Shown here in pieces: positions 55,325 to 63,869 of a stretch of DNA of 64,000 nucleotides; positions within the stretch are counted from its first letter, which is position 1; each line of letters starts with the position of its first letter. The stretch covers positions 558,001 through 622,000 of the forward strand of contig NZ_CP108549.1 of assembly GCF_036010325.1 (NCBI RefSeq). Reading direction: 5' to 3'. Position numbers and translations under genes: made by a program. The notes beneath the pieces are model-generated. The model saw only the letters and a list, made by a program, of their open reading frames with translations, searched no databases and was not told the DNA's origin. Source of the stretch: Streptomyces sp. NBC_01210 (GTDB lineage: Bacteria; Actinomycetota; Actinomycetes; Streptomycetales; Streptomycetaceae).

Positions 55325-57312
55325 CCACCACGGAACGCACCGCGGCAGACACCACGGCCCGCACCGCGACCCACACCACGCCTCGCACCGCGGTCACCGC
55401 CGCGGGCGACAGCGGCACCTGGCGGGATCCCGGGGCGCTGCGCACTCTGCGCAGCACGTACGCCGCCGGCCGGCTGGAGGCCGAGTACGGATCGGTCCGT
55501 GCCCTGCTCACCCGCTTGCCGGAGAGCGATCTGCCTGCGGCGGGCCAGCTGCTGGCCCGTCTCGACCGCGAGGCGGTCGCACGGCTCCACCCGGACCTGC
55601 CGGTGGTCACCGTCGCCGTCACCGGCCAGTCCACGGTCGCACCGCTCGTCGGCCCGCTCACCGCTCAACTCGCCCGGCACGGGCTGCTGCTCGACCCGGT
55701 GGTCTCCCCCTACGGCTCGTATCTGCTGGACCTGCTGGGGCCCGCACGGTCCGGCGACGGCGCCCGGCAGTCCCTGCTCACCCTGTGCCTCCTCGACCCG
55801 CATACGGTCTTCGAGCAGGTGCCCGTGCCCTGGCGGGTCGAGGACGTCGAGGCTGCGGCCCGGGACAGACTGGCTCTCCTCGGCAAGGCAGTGAACACCC
55901 ACCAGGACTGCGGCCGGGGGCTCTTGGTACTCAACACCGTGCCGCTGCTGCACCACCACGCCCACCAACTGGTCGATCTGCGCTCCCGGGCCCGGCTGGG
56001 CGCCGTGTGGCGCGAGTTCAACAGCGGGCTGCTCGCCCTCGCCCAGGAGCATCCCGGCGTGGTCGTCGTCGACCTCGACCCGCTGGTGAGCCTGGGCACG
56101 CCCGCGTACGAGCCACGCACCGGCCTGTACGCCAAGGCCAGGCTGGCCGAGGGGCTGCTCTCGGGCTACGCGAGGGAGGTCGGCCATCTCGTCCTGGGCC
56201 GCCTGGGCAGGACTCGTAAATGCCTGGTGCTGGACCTGGACGGCACACTGTGGGGCGGAGTGCTCGGTGAGGAGGGCCCGGACGGCATCGAGCTCGGCGC
56301 CGGGTTCCGCGGGGAGGCCTTCCTGGAGTTCCAGCGGGTGCTCGCCCAGCTCGGCTCGCAGGGCGTGCTGCTCGCCGTGAGCAGCAAGAACGACGCGGGC
56401 GCGGTGCGCGAGGTACTGCGCGACCATCCTTCGATGCTGCTGCGCGAGGACGACTTCGTCTGTGTCAACGCCAACTGGTCGGCCAAGCACGACAACCTGC
56501 GGGACATCTCCGAGCGGCTGGGCCTTGGCCTTGACAGCTTCGTCTTCGTCGACGACAGCCTCTTCGAGTGCGGTCTGGTCAGGGAGCAGCTGCCCGAGGT
56601 CGCCGTGGTCCACGTCGACCAGGAGCCGGCCCTGCATGCGTCCGCGCTGCTCGCCGACGGCTGGTTCGACCTGCCCCAGCTCACCGAGGAGGACCGCGAA
56701 CGGACGGGCCGCTATCGTACGGAGGCCCGGCGGCAGGAGTTCCGCGAGGACATCGGCTCCTACCAGGACTACCTGGACGGGCTCGGAATCGAGGTCACCG
56801 TGCGGCCGGCGGACCCGTCGGAGGCCCCGCGGGTTTCCCAACTCACTCTGCGCACCAACCAGTTCCACCTCGCAACCGCGCGCATGCAGGTTCCGCAGGT
56901 GCTTCAGTGGGCCGGACTCCCGGGCCACAGCGCGCTCGTGGTCTCCGCCCGCGACCGGTTCGGCGACCACGGGCTCGTCGGTGCGGTGTTCCTGCGCCGC
57001 GACGCGGAGCAGCTGCGCATCGACAACTTCGTGCTGAGTTGCAGGGTCTTCTCCCGGGGCATCGAGAGCGGATGCCTGAGTGCGGTGCTCGATCATGCCC
57101 GCGCCACCGGCGCCCGCCTCACAACGGGCCGCTATCTGCCCACGCCCAGGAACGCCGCCTTCGCCTCCTTCTACACCGACCACGGCTTCACCCCCGCCGG
57201 GCCGGACCCGTACAACCCCGCAGTCGCCTTCTTCCACCACGACCTGCGCGACATCGCCCCCGTACCCGCCCATCTGCGCCTGCACACTGCCTTCGAGGGA
57301 GACCGGACATGA
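55321..57312 (+). CDS. FkbH-like glyceryl-ACP synthase (HAD-IIIC family)
   Basis: 663 residues. The N-terminal half (to about residue 290) is an SGNH-like domain found in long FkbH proteins (VAVTGQSTVAPLVGPLTAQL). The HAD phosphatase core has the nucleophile in LVLDLDGTLWGGVLGEEG (about residue 304), Ser in LLAVSSKNDAGAV and acidic FVFVDDSLFE. The C-terminal region has a GNAT-like fold. FkbH enzymes take 1,3-bisphosphoglycerate, dephosphorylate it and load D-glyceryl onto an ACP. A partner ACP follows immediately (ATGA overlap). Together these supply the three-carbon unit for the tetronate ring. Confidence 0.92.
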   Translation: MTTTERTAADTTARTATHTTPRTAVTAAGDSGTWRDPGALRTLRSTYAAGRLEAEYGSVRALLTRLPESDLPAAGQLLARLDREAVARLHPDLPVVTVAVTGQSTVAPLVGPLTAQLARHGLLLDPVVSPYGSYLLDLLGPARSGDGARQSLLTLCLLDPHTVFEQVPVPWRVEDVEAAARDRLALLGKAVNTHQDCGRGLLVLNTVPLLHHHAHQLVDLRSRARLGAVWREFNSGLLALAQEHPGVVVVDLDPLVSLGTPAYEPRTGLYAKARLAEGLLSGYAREVGHLVLGRLGRTRKCLVLDLDGTLWGGVLGEEGPDGIELGAGFRGEAFLEFQRVLAQLGSQGVLLAVSSKNDAGAVREVLRDHPSMLLREDDFVCVNANWSAKHDNLRDISERLGLGLDSFVFVDDSLFECGLVREQLPEVAVVHVDQEPALHASALLADGWFDLPQLTEEDRERTGRYRTEARRQEFREDIGSYQDYLDGLGIEVTVRPADPSEAPRVSQLTLRTNQFHLATARMQVPQVLQWAGLPGHSALVVSARDRFGDHGLVGAVFLRRDAEQLRIDNFVLSCRVFSRGIESGCLSAVLDHARATGARLTTGRYLPTPRNAAFASFYTDHGFTPAGPDPYNPAVAFFHHDLRDIAPVPAHLRLHTAFEGDRT

Positions 57313-57548
57313 CCACCGCCATCGCTGACACCGCGGCGTTCTGCACCCTCCTGGAGGAGGAGCTCGGCCTGCACATCACGCCGGAGGACCTCGACCGCCC
57401 CCTGGACGACGTTCCCGAATGGGACTCGGTGCACCTGCTGCGCCTGGTCACCGTCGTGGAGAGCCTCACGGGCCGGCCCGTCCCGGTGGCCGGGCTGTTG
57501 GAGGCCATCACCTTCCGGGAGATGTACGACGTGGTGGTCCGCGCATGA
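57309..57548 (+). CDS. Acyl carrier protein for the glyceryl unit
   Basis: 79 residues. Phosphopantetheine Ser is in VPEWDSVHLLRLVTVVES. Position between FkbH and the thioesterase, with 4-base overlaps at both ends, marks it as the FkbH partner (equivalent to RkF). It is distinct in sequence from the starter-loading ACP. Confidence 0.9.
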   Translation: MTTAIADTAAFCTLLEEELGLHITPEDLDRPLDDVPEWDSVHLLRLVTVVESLTGRPVPVAGLLEAITFREMYDVVVRA

Positions 57549-58354
57549 CGACCACCGTCTCGACGCCGACGGCCTGCCTGGTCCGGGCGCCCCGGGAGAA
57601 CGCCCGGCTGCGGCTGTTCTGCTTCCACCACGCGGGTGGCGGGGCCTCGTTCTTCGCCCCCTGGCCTGCCCGGGTGGCGCCCGAAATCGACGTCCTGCCG
57701 GTGCAGTTGCCCGGGCGCGAGTCACGCTTCCGCGAGCCCCGCTTCCGCGATGCCGGGACGCTGGCCGAGGCCCTCGAGCGCGAACTCGCCCCCTGGCTGG
57801 ACCGGCCGTACGCCGTCTACGGACACAGCATGGGCGCCCTGGTGGCCTTCGCGCTGGCGGCAGCCCGGATGCGGGGCGGGGGCCGGGCGCCGCTGATGCT
57901 GTTCGTCGGCGCCTACGGTGCCCCGCACCTCACTCCGCCGCTGCCGCCGGCCGACCGGTACGAGGACGTGGAACTCGCCCGTTTCCTGGTGGACATCGGA
58001 GGGCTCAGCCCACAGTTCCTCGGCCGGGACGACTGGCTGCGGGCCCTGCTGCCCATCATCCGGGACGACTTGCGGATCTGTGCCAGTCACCGGCGGGCGG
58101 GGCTTCCTGATCCGGACGACGAGGAGGCGCGGCTGCCGCTCGACATCCATGCCTTCGCGGGTGAGGACGACCGGCTCGTTGACCCGGGCGCCGTGTGGTT
58201 GTGGGAGCGGTACGCCCAGCGCTTCCGGATGTCCACTGTGCCGGGCGGCCACTTCTTCCCGCGCGAGGAGCCCGGACCGTTCTTCGACGTACTCAACCGC
58301 TCGCTGACCGAGCTCATCGCGGATCCGGGCGGACGACACGGGGAACCTGTGTAA
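57545..58354 (+). CDS. Type II thioesterase
   Basis: 269 residues, alpha/beta hydrolase of the GrsT/RifR type: LFCFHHAGGGASFFAPWPAR, nucleophile Ser95 in VYGHSMGALVAFAL, Asp in FAGEDDRLVDPGAV and His in VPGGHFFP. These editing enzymes clear stalled or wrong acyl groups from carrier proteins. It is the last gene of the operon. Its final 41 bases overlap the 3' end of the minus-strand metallo-hydrolase gene. Confidence 0.92.
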   Translation: MTTTVSTPTACLVRAPRENARLRLFCFHHAGGGASFFAPWPARVAPEIDVLPVQLPGRESRFREPRFRDAGTLAEALERELAPWLDRPYAVYGHSMGALVAFALAAARMRGGGRAPLMLFVGAYGAPHLTPPLPPADRYEDVELARFLVDIGGLSPQFLGRDDWLRALLPIIRDDLRICASHRRAGLPDPDDEEARLPLDIHAFAGEDDRLVDPGAVWLWERYAQRFRMSTVPGGHFFPREEPGPFFDVLNRSLTELIADPGGRHGEPV

Positions 58355-59171
58355 TCCGGCGTGTTATCTCCTCGGCGTTCTTCTCGTACCTCGGGCGCTG
58401 GTCGTGGATGCCGGGCATGACCCACAGCGGGCGTGCCGAACCGTCCGCGAAGACGAGCCCGTCGGCGTCGGGCCGCAGCCCCGTCACCGTCAGCGCGAAC
58501 GGCTCGAGGTAGTCGATCTCATTGTCGGCGGTGAGGCGGAAGGGGCGGTCGTGGCCGGGGTAGATGACATCCGCCAGATCGATGACCCGTTCGATGCTGC
58601 GTGATGCCTGCTCGGCGTCCCAGAAGACGAGGGGGTTGCGGCGCGTCTGGGCAACGTAGGCGAAGTGCAGTGCGTCGCCGGTGATCGCGCTCCGCCCGGC
58701 ATCGGTGTCCACCAGCACCCCGATGCTGCCGGGCGAATGCCCCGGCAGCCCGACAGCGGTGACACCGGGGATGATGTCCTCCCCGTCCGCGACCTCGCGG
58801 ACGGGTAGTTGTTCGAGCAGCAGTCCGGTCCACGCGGGGGTGGCCCAGTCGTTGGTGTGCGGCGTGTGGGCGTACCGCCGCTCGTCGCTGTGGATCAGCA
58901 GGGTCGCCTGTGGGAACAGATCGATGTTCTGTACGTGGTCCCAGTGGGCGTGCGTGAGCACCACGGTGTCGATGTCCGCCGCCGTGAGCCCGCGGGCGGC
59001 GAGCGCGTCCCACAGGTGGGGGCGCCGTCCGACATGCGCGGCGTCGACGAGTATGTTCCGGTTCCGCCCCGCGGCGTCGGTTCCGCGGACCAGGAAGACT
59101 CCGCAGAAGGCGGGATAGCCCTGGTCGGTGTCGATGGCGAAGCCGGGCAGGAGAATGTCGATCGTCGGCAT
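58314..59171 (-). CDS. Metallo-beta-lactamase-fold hydrolase (lactonase-like)
   Basis: 285 residues. Zinc ligands are in VVLTHAHWDHVQNIDLFPQ, GLPGHSPGS, TGDALHFAY and YPGHDRP. This set resembles N-acyl-homoserine lactonases and related lactone hydrolases. It runs opposite to the thioesterase with a 41-base 3' overlap. Since the operon next to it is predicted to make a lactone (tetronate), a role in turnover or self-protection is conceivable, but only proximity supports it. AGGGAG precedes the ATG at 59171. Confidence 0.87.
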   Translation of the reverse strand: MPTIDILLPGFAIDTDQGYPAFCGVFLVRGTDAAGRNRNILVDAAHVGRRPHLWDALAARGLTAADIDTVVLTHAHWDHVQNIDLFPQATLLIHSDERRYAHTPHTNDWATPAWTGLLLEQLPVREVADGEDIIPGVTAVGLPGHSPGSIGVLVDTDAGRSAITGDALHFAYVAQTRRNPLVFWDAEQASRSIERVIDLADVIYPGHDRPFRLTADNEIDYLEPFALTVTGLRPDADGLVFADGSARPLWVMPGIHDQRPRYEKNAEEITRRITQVPRVVRPDPR

Positions 59172-59234
59172 GGAACTCCCTTGTCGCTGGCTGCTGTCGG
59201 TGGTCTGCGGGCTGTGGTCGGGCAGTGGTCCGGG

Positions 59235-61193
59235 TCACTGGTCCGGCGCGTCGGGGACGACGGAGCGCAGTGCTTCGAGGCTCCGGGGATTGCCGAGGGT
59301 GGACAGGTCGCCGGGCGGATCGCCGGTGACACAGTCGCGGATCAGGCGCCGCATCACCTTTCCGGTACGGGTCCTGGGCAGGGCGGGAAGTGCAATCACT
59401 CGGCCGGGCCGGAAGGCGTGCCCGAGCGCGTCGGCCACGCGCTCACGGATCCGGTCTGCGTCCGCCGCGGCAAGCGGGCCGCGCGAGGGGACCACGAAGC
59501 ACCAGAGGACTTCCCCCTTGACGCGGTGCGGCACCCCGACGGCTGCGGCCTCGGCCACTGCCGGGTCCCCGAGGACGGCCTCTTCGACCTCGGCCGGCCC
59601 GAGCCGCTTGCCTGCCACCTTGATGACGTCGTCCAGCCGGCCGTGCAGGAACCACTCCTCGCCGACGCGGGAGGCGAGGTCGCCGTGGGACCAGCGGCCG
59701 GGCCGCCGGCTGAAGTACGTATGGGCGAAACGCTCCGGCGCCCGCCACAGTCCGCGGGTCATCCCCGGCCAGGCTCGCCGGACCATCAACTCGCCCAGTT
59801 CTCCCGCGGCGACCTCGGTGCCGTCGGCGTCGACGACGGCGGCATCGATGCCCAAGCAGGGGCCGGCGAAGCTGCAGGGCGACTGGGGCACGGTGGGCGA
59901 GGAGGCCAGGAGCGACCCACCGACCTCCGTACCTCCGCTGATATTGATCACGGGGCAGCGCCGGCCGCCGAATTCCGCGAAATACCACTGCCAGGCATCC
60001 TCGGTCCAGGGTTCCCCGGTGGAGCCGAGAATCCTCAGCCGGGTGGGGGCGGGCGGGGCAGCCGGGGCGGGGTCTCGCGTCATCAGCGTCCGCGACAGAC
60101 TGGGCGAGCTCCCGAATACCGTGACCCGGTGATCGTCCAGCAGCCGCCACAGCCGGGCAGGGTCCGGATGGTCGATCGCGCCTTCGTACGCCAGGACGCA
60201 GGCGCCCGCGAGGGTGCAGCCGACGGCGACAAGCGGAAACATGATCCAGCCGGGGTCGGTGACCCAGAAGGCCACATCGTCCGGGCGGACGTCGAGGTTG
60301 TAGCGGACTTCCGAGCCGACCTGCAACGGAAAGCCGCCGTGGGTATGGACCGCACCCTTGGGCCGTCCGGTGGTGCCGGAGGTGTGCATGAGGAGGAAGG
60401 GGGCGCTGCCGGGGAGCGAGACGGTCGCGGCGGGCTCCGCCGCGACCATCCGGTCCCAGCTCGTGGCCGCCGGACGGGCCGATGACGTGTCGTCCGTCGA
60501 CCCGCGCGTCAACTCCTCGGTGACGACGACGAGATGATGTACTGCGGGCACCTTCTCCGCCGCTGCACGGGCGAGCGACTCCATGTCGTGCCGAGTGCCG
60601 CGCCGGGTCGTGGCAGCAGCAGTGACGAGCACCTGCGCCTCGGCGTCGGCCAGCCGTACGGCGAGCGCCTCGGAGCCGAAGCCGGAGAACATCGGCACCA
60701 GTACGGCTCCGATGCGGGCGCAGGCGAAGAGCAGCACGAAGGCCTCGGGACCGGGCGGCAGAAATGCCGCCACCCGGTCCCCCACCCCCACCCCGAGACC
60801 GCGCAGCCCGGTGGCGACCCGGGCGCTCAGCTGCGCCACCTCGCCGTAGCCGAGCCGGCCGCCGGACCCGTCCTCGCGCTCCCAGCGCAACGCGACGGCG
60901 TCACCACGGCCCTCCCGCACATGGCGTTCGAGGCAGGAGTCGACGAGATTCGTGCGGCCGCCCGGGAACCAGCGGGTGGCGGCGATACCACCGCGGTCGT
61001 CGCAGGTGCGCAGCGGCGGTTCGTGCCAGACGATGCCGATGTCACGCGCGGCGTGGGACCAGTACCACTCCGGATCGGCGACGGAACGGCCGTGCAGCTC
61101 ACGGTATCCGTCGATGCGGTGGGCGCGGCAGAACGCGGCAACATTGCTGTGCTCGGTCAACTCGCGGCCCGGGAACCAGACATACTCGCCCAT
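59235..61193 (-). CDS. Acyl-CoA synthetase of the acetyl/acetoacetyl-CoA synthetase type
   Basis: 652 residues from ATG at 61193. It begins with an ACS-type N-terminal cap (VADPEWYWSHAARDIGIVWH). AMP-binding motifs: LLMHTSGTTGRPKGAVHTHG, WVTDPGWIMFPLVAVGC, INISGGTEVGGSLLAS and KRLGPAEVEEAVLGDPAVAE; LPRTRTGKVMRRLIRD carries the acylation Lys. It makes an acyl-CoA from a short or beta-keto acid. The start overlaps the thiolase stop by one base (TGATG), so the two are coupled, consistent with activation and thiolysis of a keto acid. Confidence 0.88.
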   Translation of the reverse strand: MGEYVWFPGRELTEHSNVAAFCRAHRIDGYRELHGRSVADPEWYWSHAARDIGIVWHEPPLRTCDDRGGIAATRWFPGGRTNLVDSCLERHVREGRGDAVALRWEREDGSGGRLGYGEVAQLSARVATGLRGLGVGVGDRVAAFLPPGPEAFVLLFACARIGAVLVPMFSGFGSEALAVRLADAEAQVLVTAAATTRRGTRHDMESLARAAAEKVPAVHHLVVVTEELTRGSTDDTSSARPAATSWDRMVAAEPAATVSLPGSAPFLLMHTSGTTGRPKGAVHTHGGFPLQVGSEVRYNLDVRPDDVAFWVTDPGWIMFPLVAVGCTLAGACVLAYEGAIDHPDPARLWRLLDDHRVTVFGSSPSLSRTLMTRDPAPAAPPAPTRLRILGSTGEPWTEDAWQWYFAEFGGRRCPVINISGGTEVGGSLLASSPTVPQSPCSFAGPCLGIDAAVVDADGTEVAAGELGELMVRRAWPGMTRGLWRAPERFAHTYFSRRPGRWSHGDLASRVGEEWFLHGRLDDVIKVAGKRLGPAEVEEAVLGDPAVAEAAAVGVPHRVKGEVLWCFVVPSRGPLAAADADRIRERVADALGHAFRPGRVIALPALPRTRTGKVMRRLIRDCVTGDPPGDLSTLGNPRSLEALRSVVPDAPDQ

Positions 61194-62365
61194 CAGACAC
61201 TCCCCGGATTCTCGATCAGCGCGGCGATGCCCTGGCCACCTCCGATGCACATGGCGATCACGGCGAACCGCCCGCCGGTGCGGCGCAGTTCGTGCGCGGC
61301 CTTGAGCAGCAGGATCGTGCCCGTGGCGCCGATGGGGTGTCCGAGCGCGATCGCCCCGCCGTTCGGATTGACCCGGTCGGGCTCGAGCTTGAGGTCGTCC
61401 ATCACGGCAAGGACCTGGGCGGCGAAGGCCTCGTTGAGCTCGATCACCTGGACGTCGTCGAGGAGGAGGCCGGTGCGCTGCAGCAGTTTCCTGATGGCCT
61501 CGGCGGGCGCGAATCCCATGATCTCCGGTTCGAGCGCAGTGACGACCGTGTCGCGCAGCCAGCACAAGGGGGCGGTTCCATGGGGGAGATCGGCACCGCG
61601 CATCAGCACCACGGCGGCGGCACCGTCGTTGAGCCCCGCCGAGTTCCCCGCAGTGACCGTGCCGTCATCGGTGAACGCGGGAGCGAGCGCCGCGAGTTTC
61701 TGCAGGGTGGTGCCGGGGCGCGGGTGTTCGTCCTGCTCGACAGCGCCGTCCGGAGTGATCACGTGCACGATCTGGTCGGCGAACCGCCCGTCCGCAAGGG
61801 CCGCGGCGGCGCGGCGCTGACTCTCGGCGGCCCAACGGTCCTGGCGCTCCCGGGAGATGGAGAACAGTCCCGCCACGCGCTCACCCGTCATACCCATCGG
61901 AGCATGCGCGAACGGGTCGGTGACCAGCGAGACGGTGCCGTCGATCCGGTGCTGCCCGAAGAGTTCGTCGGGGGCCCGCTCGCTGTAGTCGAGCAGCGGC
62001 TGGCGGGTCATCGACTCGTTGCCACCGGCCACGATGATCTCGGCCTCGCCCAGGGCGAGAGTCTGCGCGGCGGACCAGACGGCCTGGATGCCGGACCCGC
62101 ACAGCCGGTTGACGTTGTACGCGCGGACGTGGACCGGCAGTCCGGCGGCGAGTGCCGCGCGCCGGGCGTTGAACGCGTCCGGCCCCACCTGTCCCACACA
62201 GCCCAGGACCACTTCGTCGACGGCGTACAGTTCGACGCCGGCGCGCACGATCGCTTCCTGGATCACCACGGCACCGAGCCGGTGCGCGGGGACCGAACGC
62301 AGCGCGCCCCGGTACCGCCCCACCGGCGTACGGGCCCCCTGGACAACGGCGATGTCGGACAGCAT
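61193..62365 (-). CDS. Acetyl-CoA acyltransferase (thiolase)
   Basis: 390 residues. Nucleophile Cys in NVNRLCGSGIQAVWSAAQ, the second catalytic set NPNGGAIALGHPIGATG, and the proton-relay Cys in AMCIGGGQGIAALIE. It cleaves beta-ketoacyl-CoA or condenses two acetyl-CoA. One-base TGATG overlaps with both the MFS gene before it and the synthetase after it define a three-gene operon: transporter, thiolase, synthetase. This suggests uptake and catabolism of a keto acid, or supply of acyl-CoA to the adjoining cluster. Confidence 0.92.
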   Translation of the reverse strand: MLSDIAVVQGARTPVGRYRGALRSVPAHRLGAVVIQEAIVRAGVELYAVDEVVLGCVGQVGPDAFNARRAALAAGLPVHVRAYNVNRLCGSGIQAVWSAAQTLALGEAEIIVAGGNESMTRQPLLDYSERAPDELFGQHRIDGTVSLVTDPFAHAPMGMTGERVAGLFSISRERQDRWAAESQRRAAAALADGRFADQIVHVITPDGAVEQDEHPRPGTTLQKLAALAPAFTDDGTVTAGNSAGLNDGAAAVVLMRGADLPHGTAPLCWLRDTVVTALEPEIMGFAPAEAIRKLLQRTGLLLDDVQVIELNEAFAAQVLAVMDDLKLEPDRVNPNGGAIALGHPIGATGTILLLKAAHELRRTGGRFAVIAMCIGGGQGIAALIENPGSV

Positions 62366-63699
62366 CAGATATCACTCCTTCGCTGGGTACCCAGCAACAG
62401 GGCGTCCCGGTCGGGCCGTACCAGGAGCATCGAGATCACACCGCCGGCGATCAGCAGCCAGGCCGCGACATCGAAGGCCCGGCCGTACCCGAGCGCTTCA
62501 CTCGGCGCCGCATCGATGATCCGGCCGGTGACGTACGGCGCGAGCAGACTGGAGAGGGCGGCGAGCGCGTACGACAGCCCCAGGGCGGCGCTGCGTCGTC
62601 CGGGCGGGCAGATGTCCGCGATGGCCGAGTTGGTCAGCGGTGTCTGCCCGTTGCCGGCGGAGAAGGCCACCACCAGCGGCAGCAGAAGGGCGCCGGGCCC
62701 CACGCGGGTGGTCAGCAGCAGGCAGGCCCCGGCGAGCAGCGGCAGCAGTGCGCCGAGCAGGCCCTGGGCGACCCGGGCGGTGGTGCCCCGGCGCAGCAGC
62801 CGCTGGGCGGCGATTCCGGCTGTGAGGACAAGGACGGCCATCGACAGTGCGGGCAGCCCGAGGATCCCGCTGATCTCCGCGTCGCTGAATCCCGCCTGTT
62901 CCTCCAGGAACAGCGGCAGCCAGGCGAATCCGAGGGCCAGGGTCCACATCACCGTGAAGGCGGAGAACGTGGCCCCGAGCCAGGTGCCAGTGGTGACGAT
63001 GCGCCGGAAGGGCGCCTCGCCGGCGGCCGCGCCCGGTACAGCAACGGACAAGGCATCCCCGACCGGGGCGGTGGCGTCCACCCGTGCGGCGTACGGTCCG
63101 CTTCCGCCGAGCCGCAGCCAGGCGATCACCCAGAGGATCCCGATCCCGCCCAGCAGACCGAAGGAGGCGCGCCACCCGAGGGTGTTGCTGACCAGGATGA
63201 CAAGGGGGGCGGCCACAATGGTGCCGCCCGCGCCCCCGGCGACGACCACGGCGGAGGGCAGCGACCGCTCCTTGCCCGGAAACCAGGTGAACGCTGTGTA
63301 GTTGGCCAGCGGATACCCCGGCCCCTCGCCCGCGCCGAGCACCACACGGGTGGCGACGAGTGCGCCGAAGCCCGCCGCCGGCAGCAGGATCGGGAGCTGC
63401 GCGGCGGCCCAGATCAGCGCGAGTGCGGCGAGCAGCGGCCGGGCACGGATCCGGTCGCCAAGGAAGCCGACCGCGACGGCCGAGACACTGAACAGCAGGT
63501 AGAAGCTGCTGGCGACGGTACCGAACTCGGTTGCAGTGAGACCGAGATCGTCCCTGATGGGGTCCGCGGTGAGGCCGAGTACGGCCTTGTCCGCGGCGTT
63601 GATCACGATGAAGAGCGCCAGCACGACCAGGACGGTGCGGGCGCGTCGGCGGGTGCCGTCGGCCGTGCTGCCGGGGTGCACTTCGGTTTCGAGTCCCAT
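62365..63699 (-). CDS. MFS transporter, 12 TM (organic-anion/ACS-like)
   Basis: 444 residues from ATG at 63699. About twelve hydrophobic spans (VLVVLALFIVINAADKAVLG, FYLLFSVSAVAVGFLGDRIR). ADKAVLGLTADPIRDDLGLT resembles the ACS/phthalate-permease type rather than DHA2 pumps. Its start overlaps the stop of a 20-codon frame (TGATG) that has a very strong ribosome site, so translation is probably coupled. The frame continues upstream but codon use stops being convincing. Confidence 0.87.
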   Translation of the reverse strand: MGLETEVHPGSTADGTRRRARTVLVVLALFIVINAADKAVLGLTADPIRDDLGLTATEFGTVASSFYLLFSVSAVAVGFLGDRIRARPLLAALALIWAAAQLPILLPAAGFGALVATRVVLGAGEGPGYPLANYTAFTWFPGKERSLPSAVVVAGGAGGTIVAAPLVILVSNTLGWRASFGLLGGIGILWVIAWLRLGGSGPYAARVDATAPVGDALSVAVPGAAAGEAPFRRIVTTGTWLGATFSAFTVMWTLALGFAWLPLFLEEQAGFSDAEISGILGLPALSMAVLVLTAGIAAQRLLRRGTTARVAQGLLGALLPLLAGACLLLTTRVGPGALLLPLVVAFSAGNGQTPLTNSAIADICPPGRRSAALGLSYALAALSSLLAPYVTGRIIDAAPSEALGYGRAFDVAAWLLIAGGVISMLLVRPDRDALLLGTQRRSDI

Positions 63700-63761
63700 C
63701 ACACGGCCAGTCGCTCGTCCTGCCAGTCGGAGAACGCCTTGTCGTCGAAAAGGAACGTCAT
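63699..63761 (-). CDS. 20-residue ORF upstream of the MFS gene, similar to the start of the hydrolase at 44346
   Basis: ATG at 63761 follows GGGAGGGG by 6 bases, a better site than that of the MFS gene. The peptide MTFLFDDKAFSDWQDERLAV resembles the first residues of the alpha/beta hydrolase encoded at 44346-45563 (MKFLFDDPAFDYEALRAAGY). Its TGA overlaps the MFS ATG. It may be the preserved 5' end of a deleted hydrolase gene that now donates its promoter and ribosome site to the transporter, or a leader peptide. Confidence 0.6.
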   Translation of the reverse strand: MTFLFDDKAFSDWQDERLAV

Positions 63762-63777
63762 CAGAACCCCTCCCAGC

Positions 63778-63853
63778 GGAACGGAACGGCACCGTTCCGG
63801 AGCATTGCGCGGAACGTACACCGGGAATTGGCGGAACGCAACCGTTCCGTTCC
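63778..63853. promoter_or_regulatory. Two TetR-type operators between the MFS operon and divergent tetR gene
   Basis: GGAACGGAACGGCACCGTTCC (63778-63798, read as GGAACGG...ACCGTTCC arms) and GGAACGCAACCGTTCCGTTCC (63833-63853, the same arms inverted) are dyads made of the repeated unit GGAACGG/CCGTTCC. They flank the shared promoter region. TAATCT (63858-63863) ends 6 bases before the tetR ATG and looks like a leaderless -10. The divergent TetR protein is the likely ligand-responsive repressor of both transcripts. Confidence 0.65.
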
Positions 63854-63869
63854 GTGCTAATCTCCGATC

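Noticed and set aside
55087..57285. 732-codon minus-strand frame opposite the FkbH gene
   Set aside because: Shadow frame; the plus-strand protein has complete catalytic motifs.
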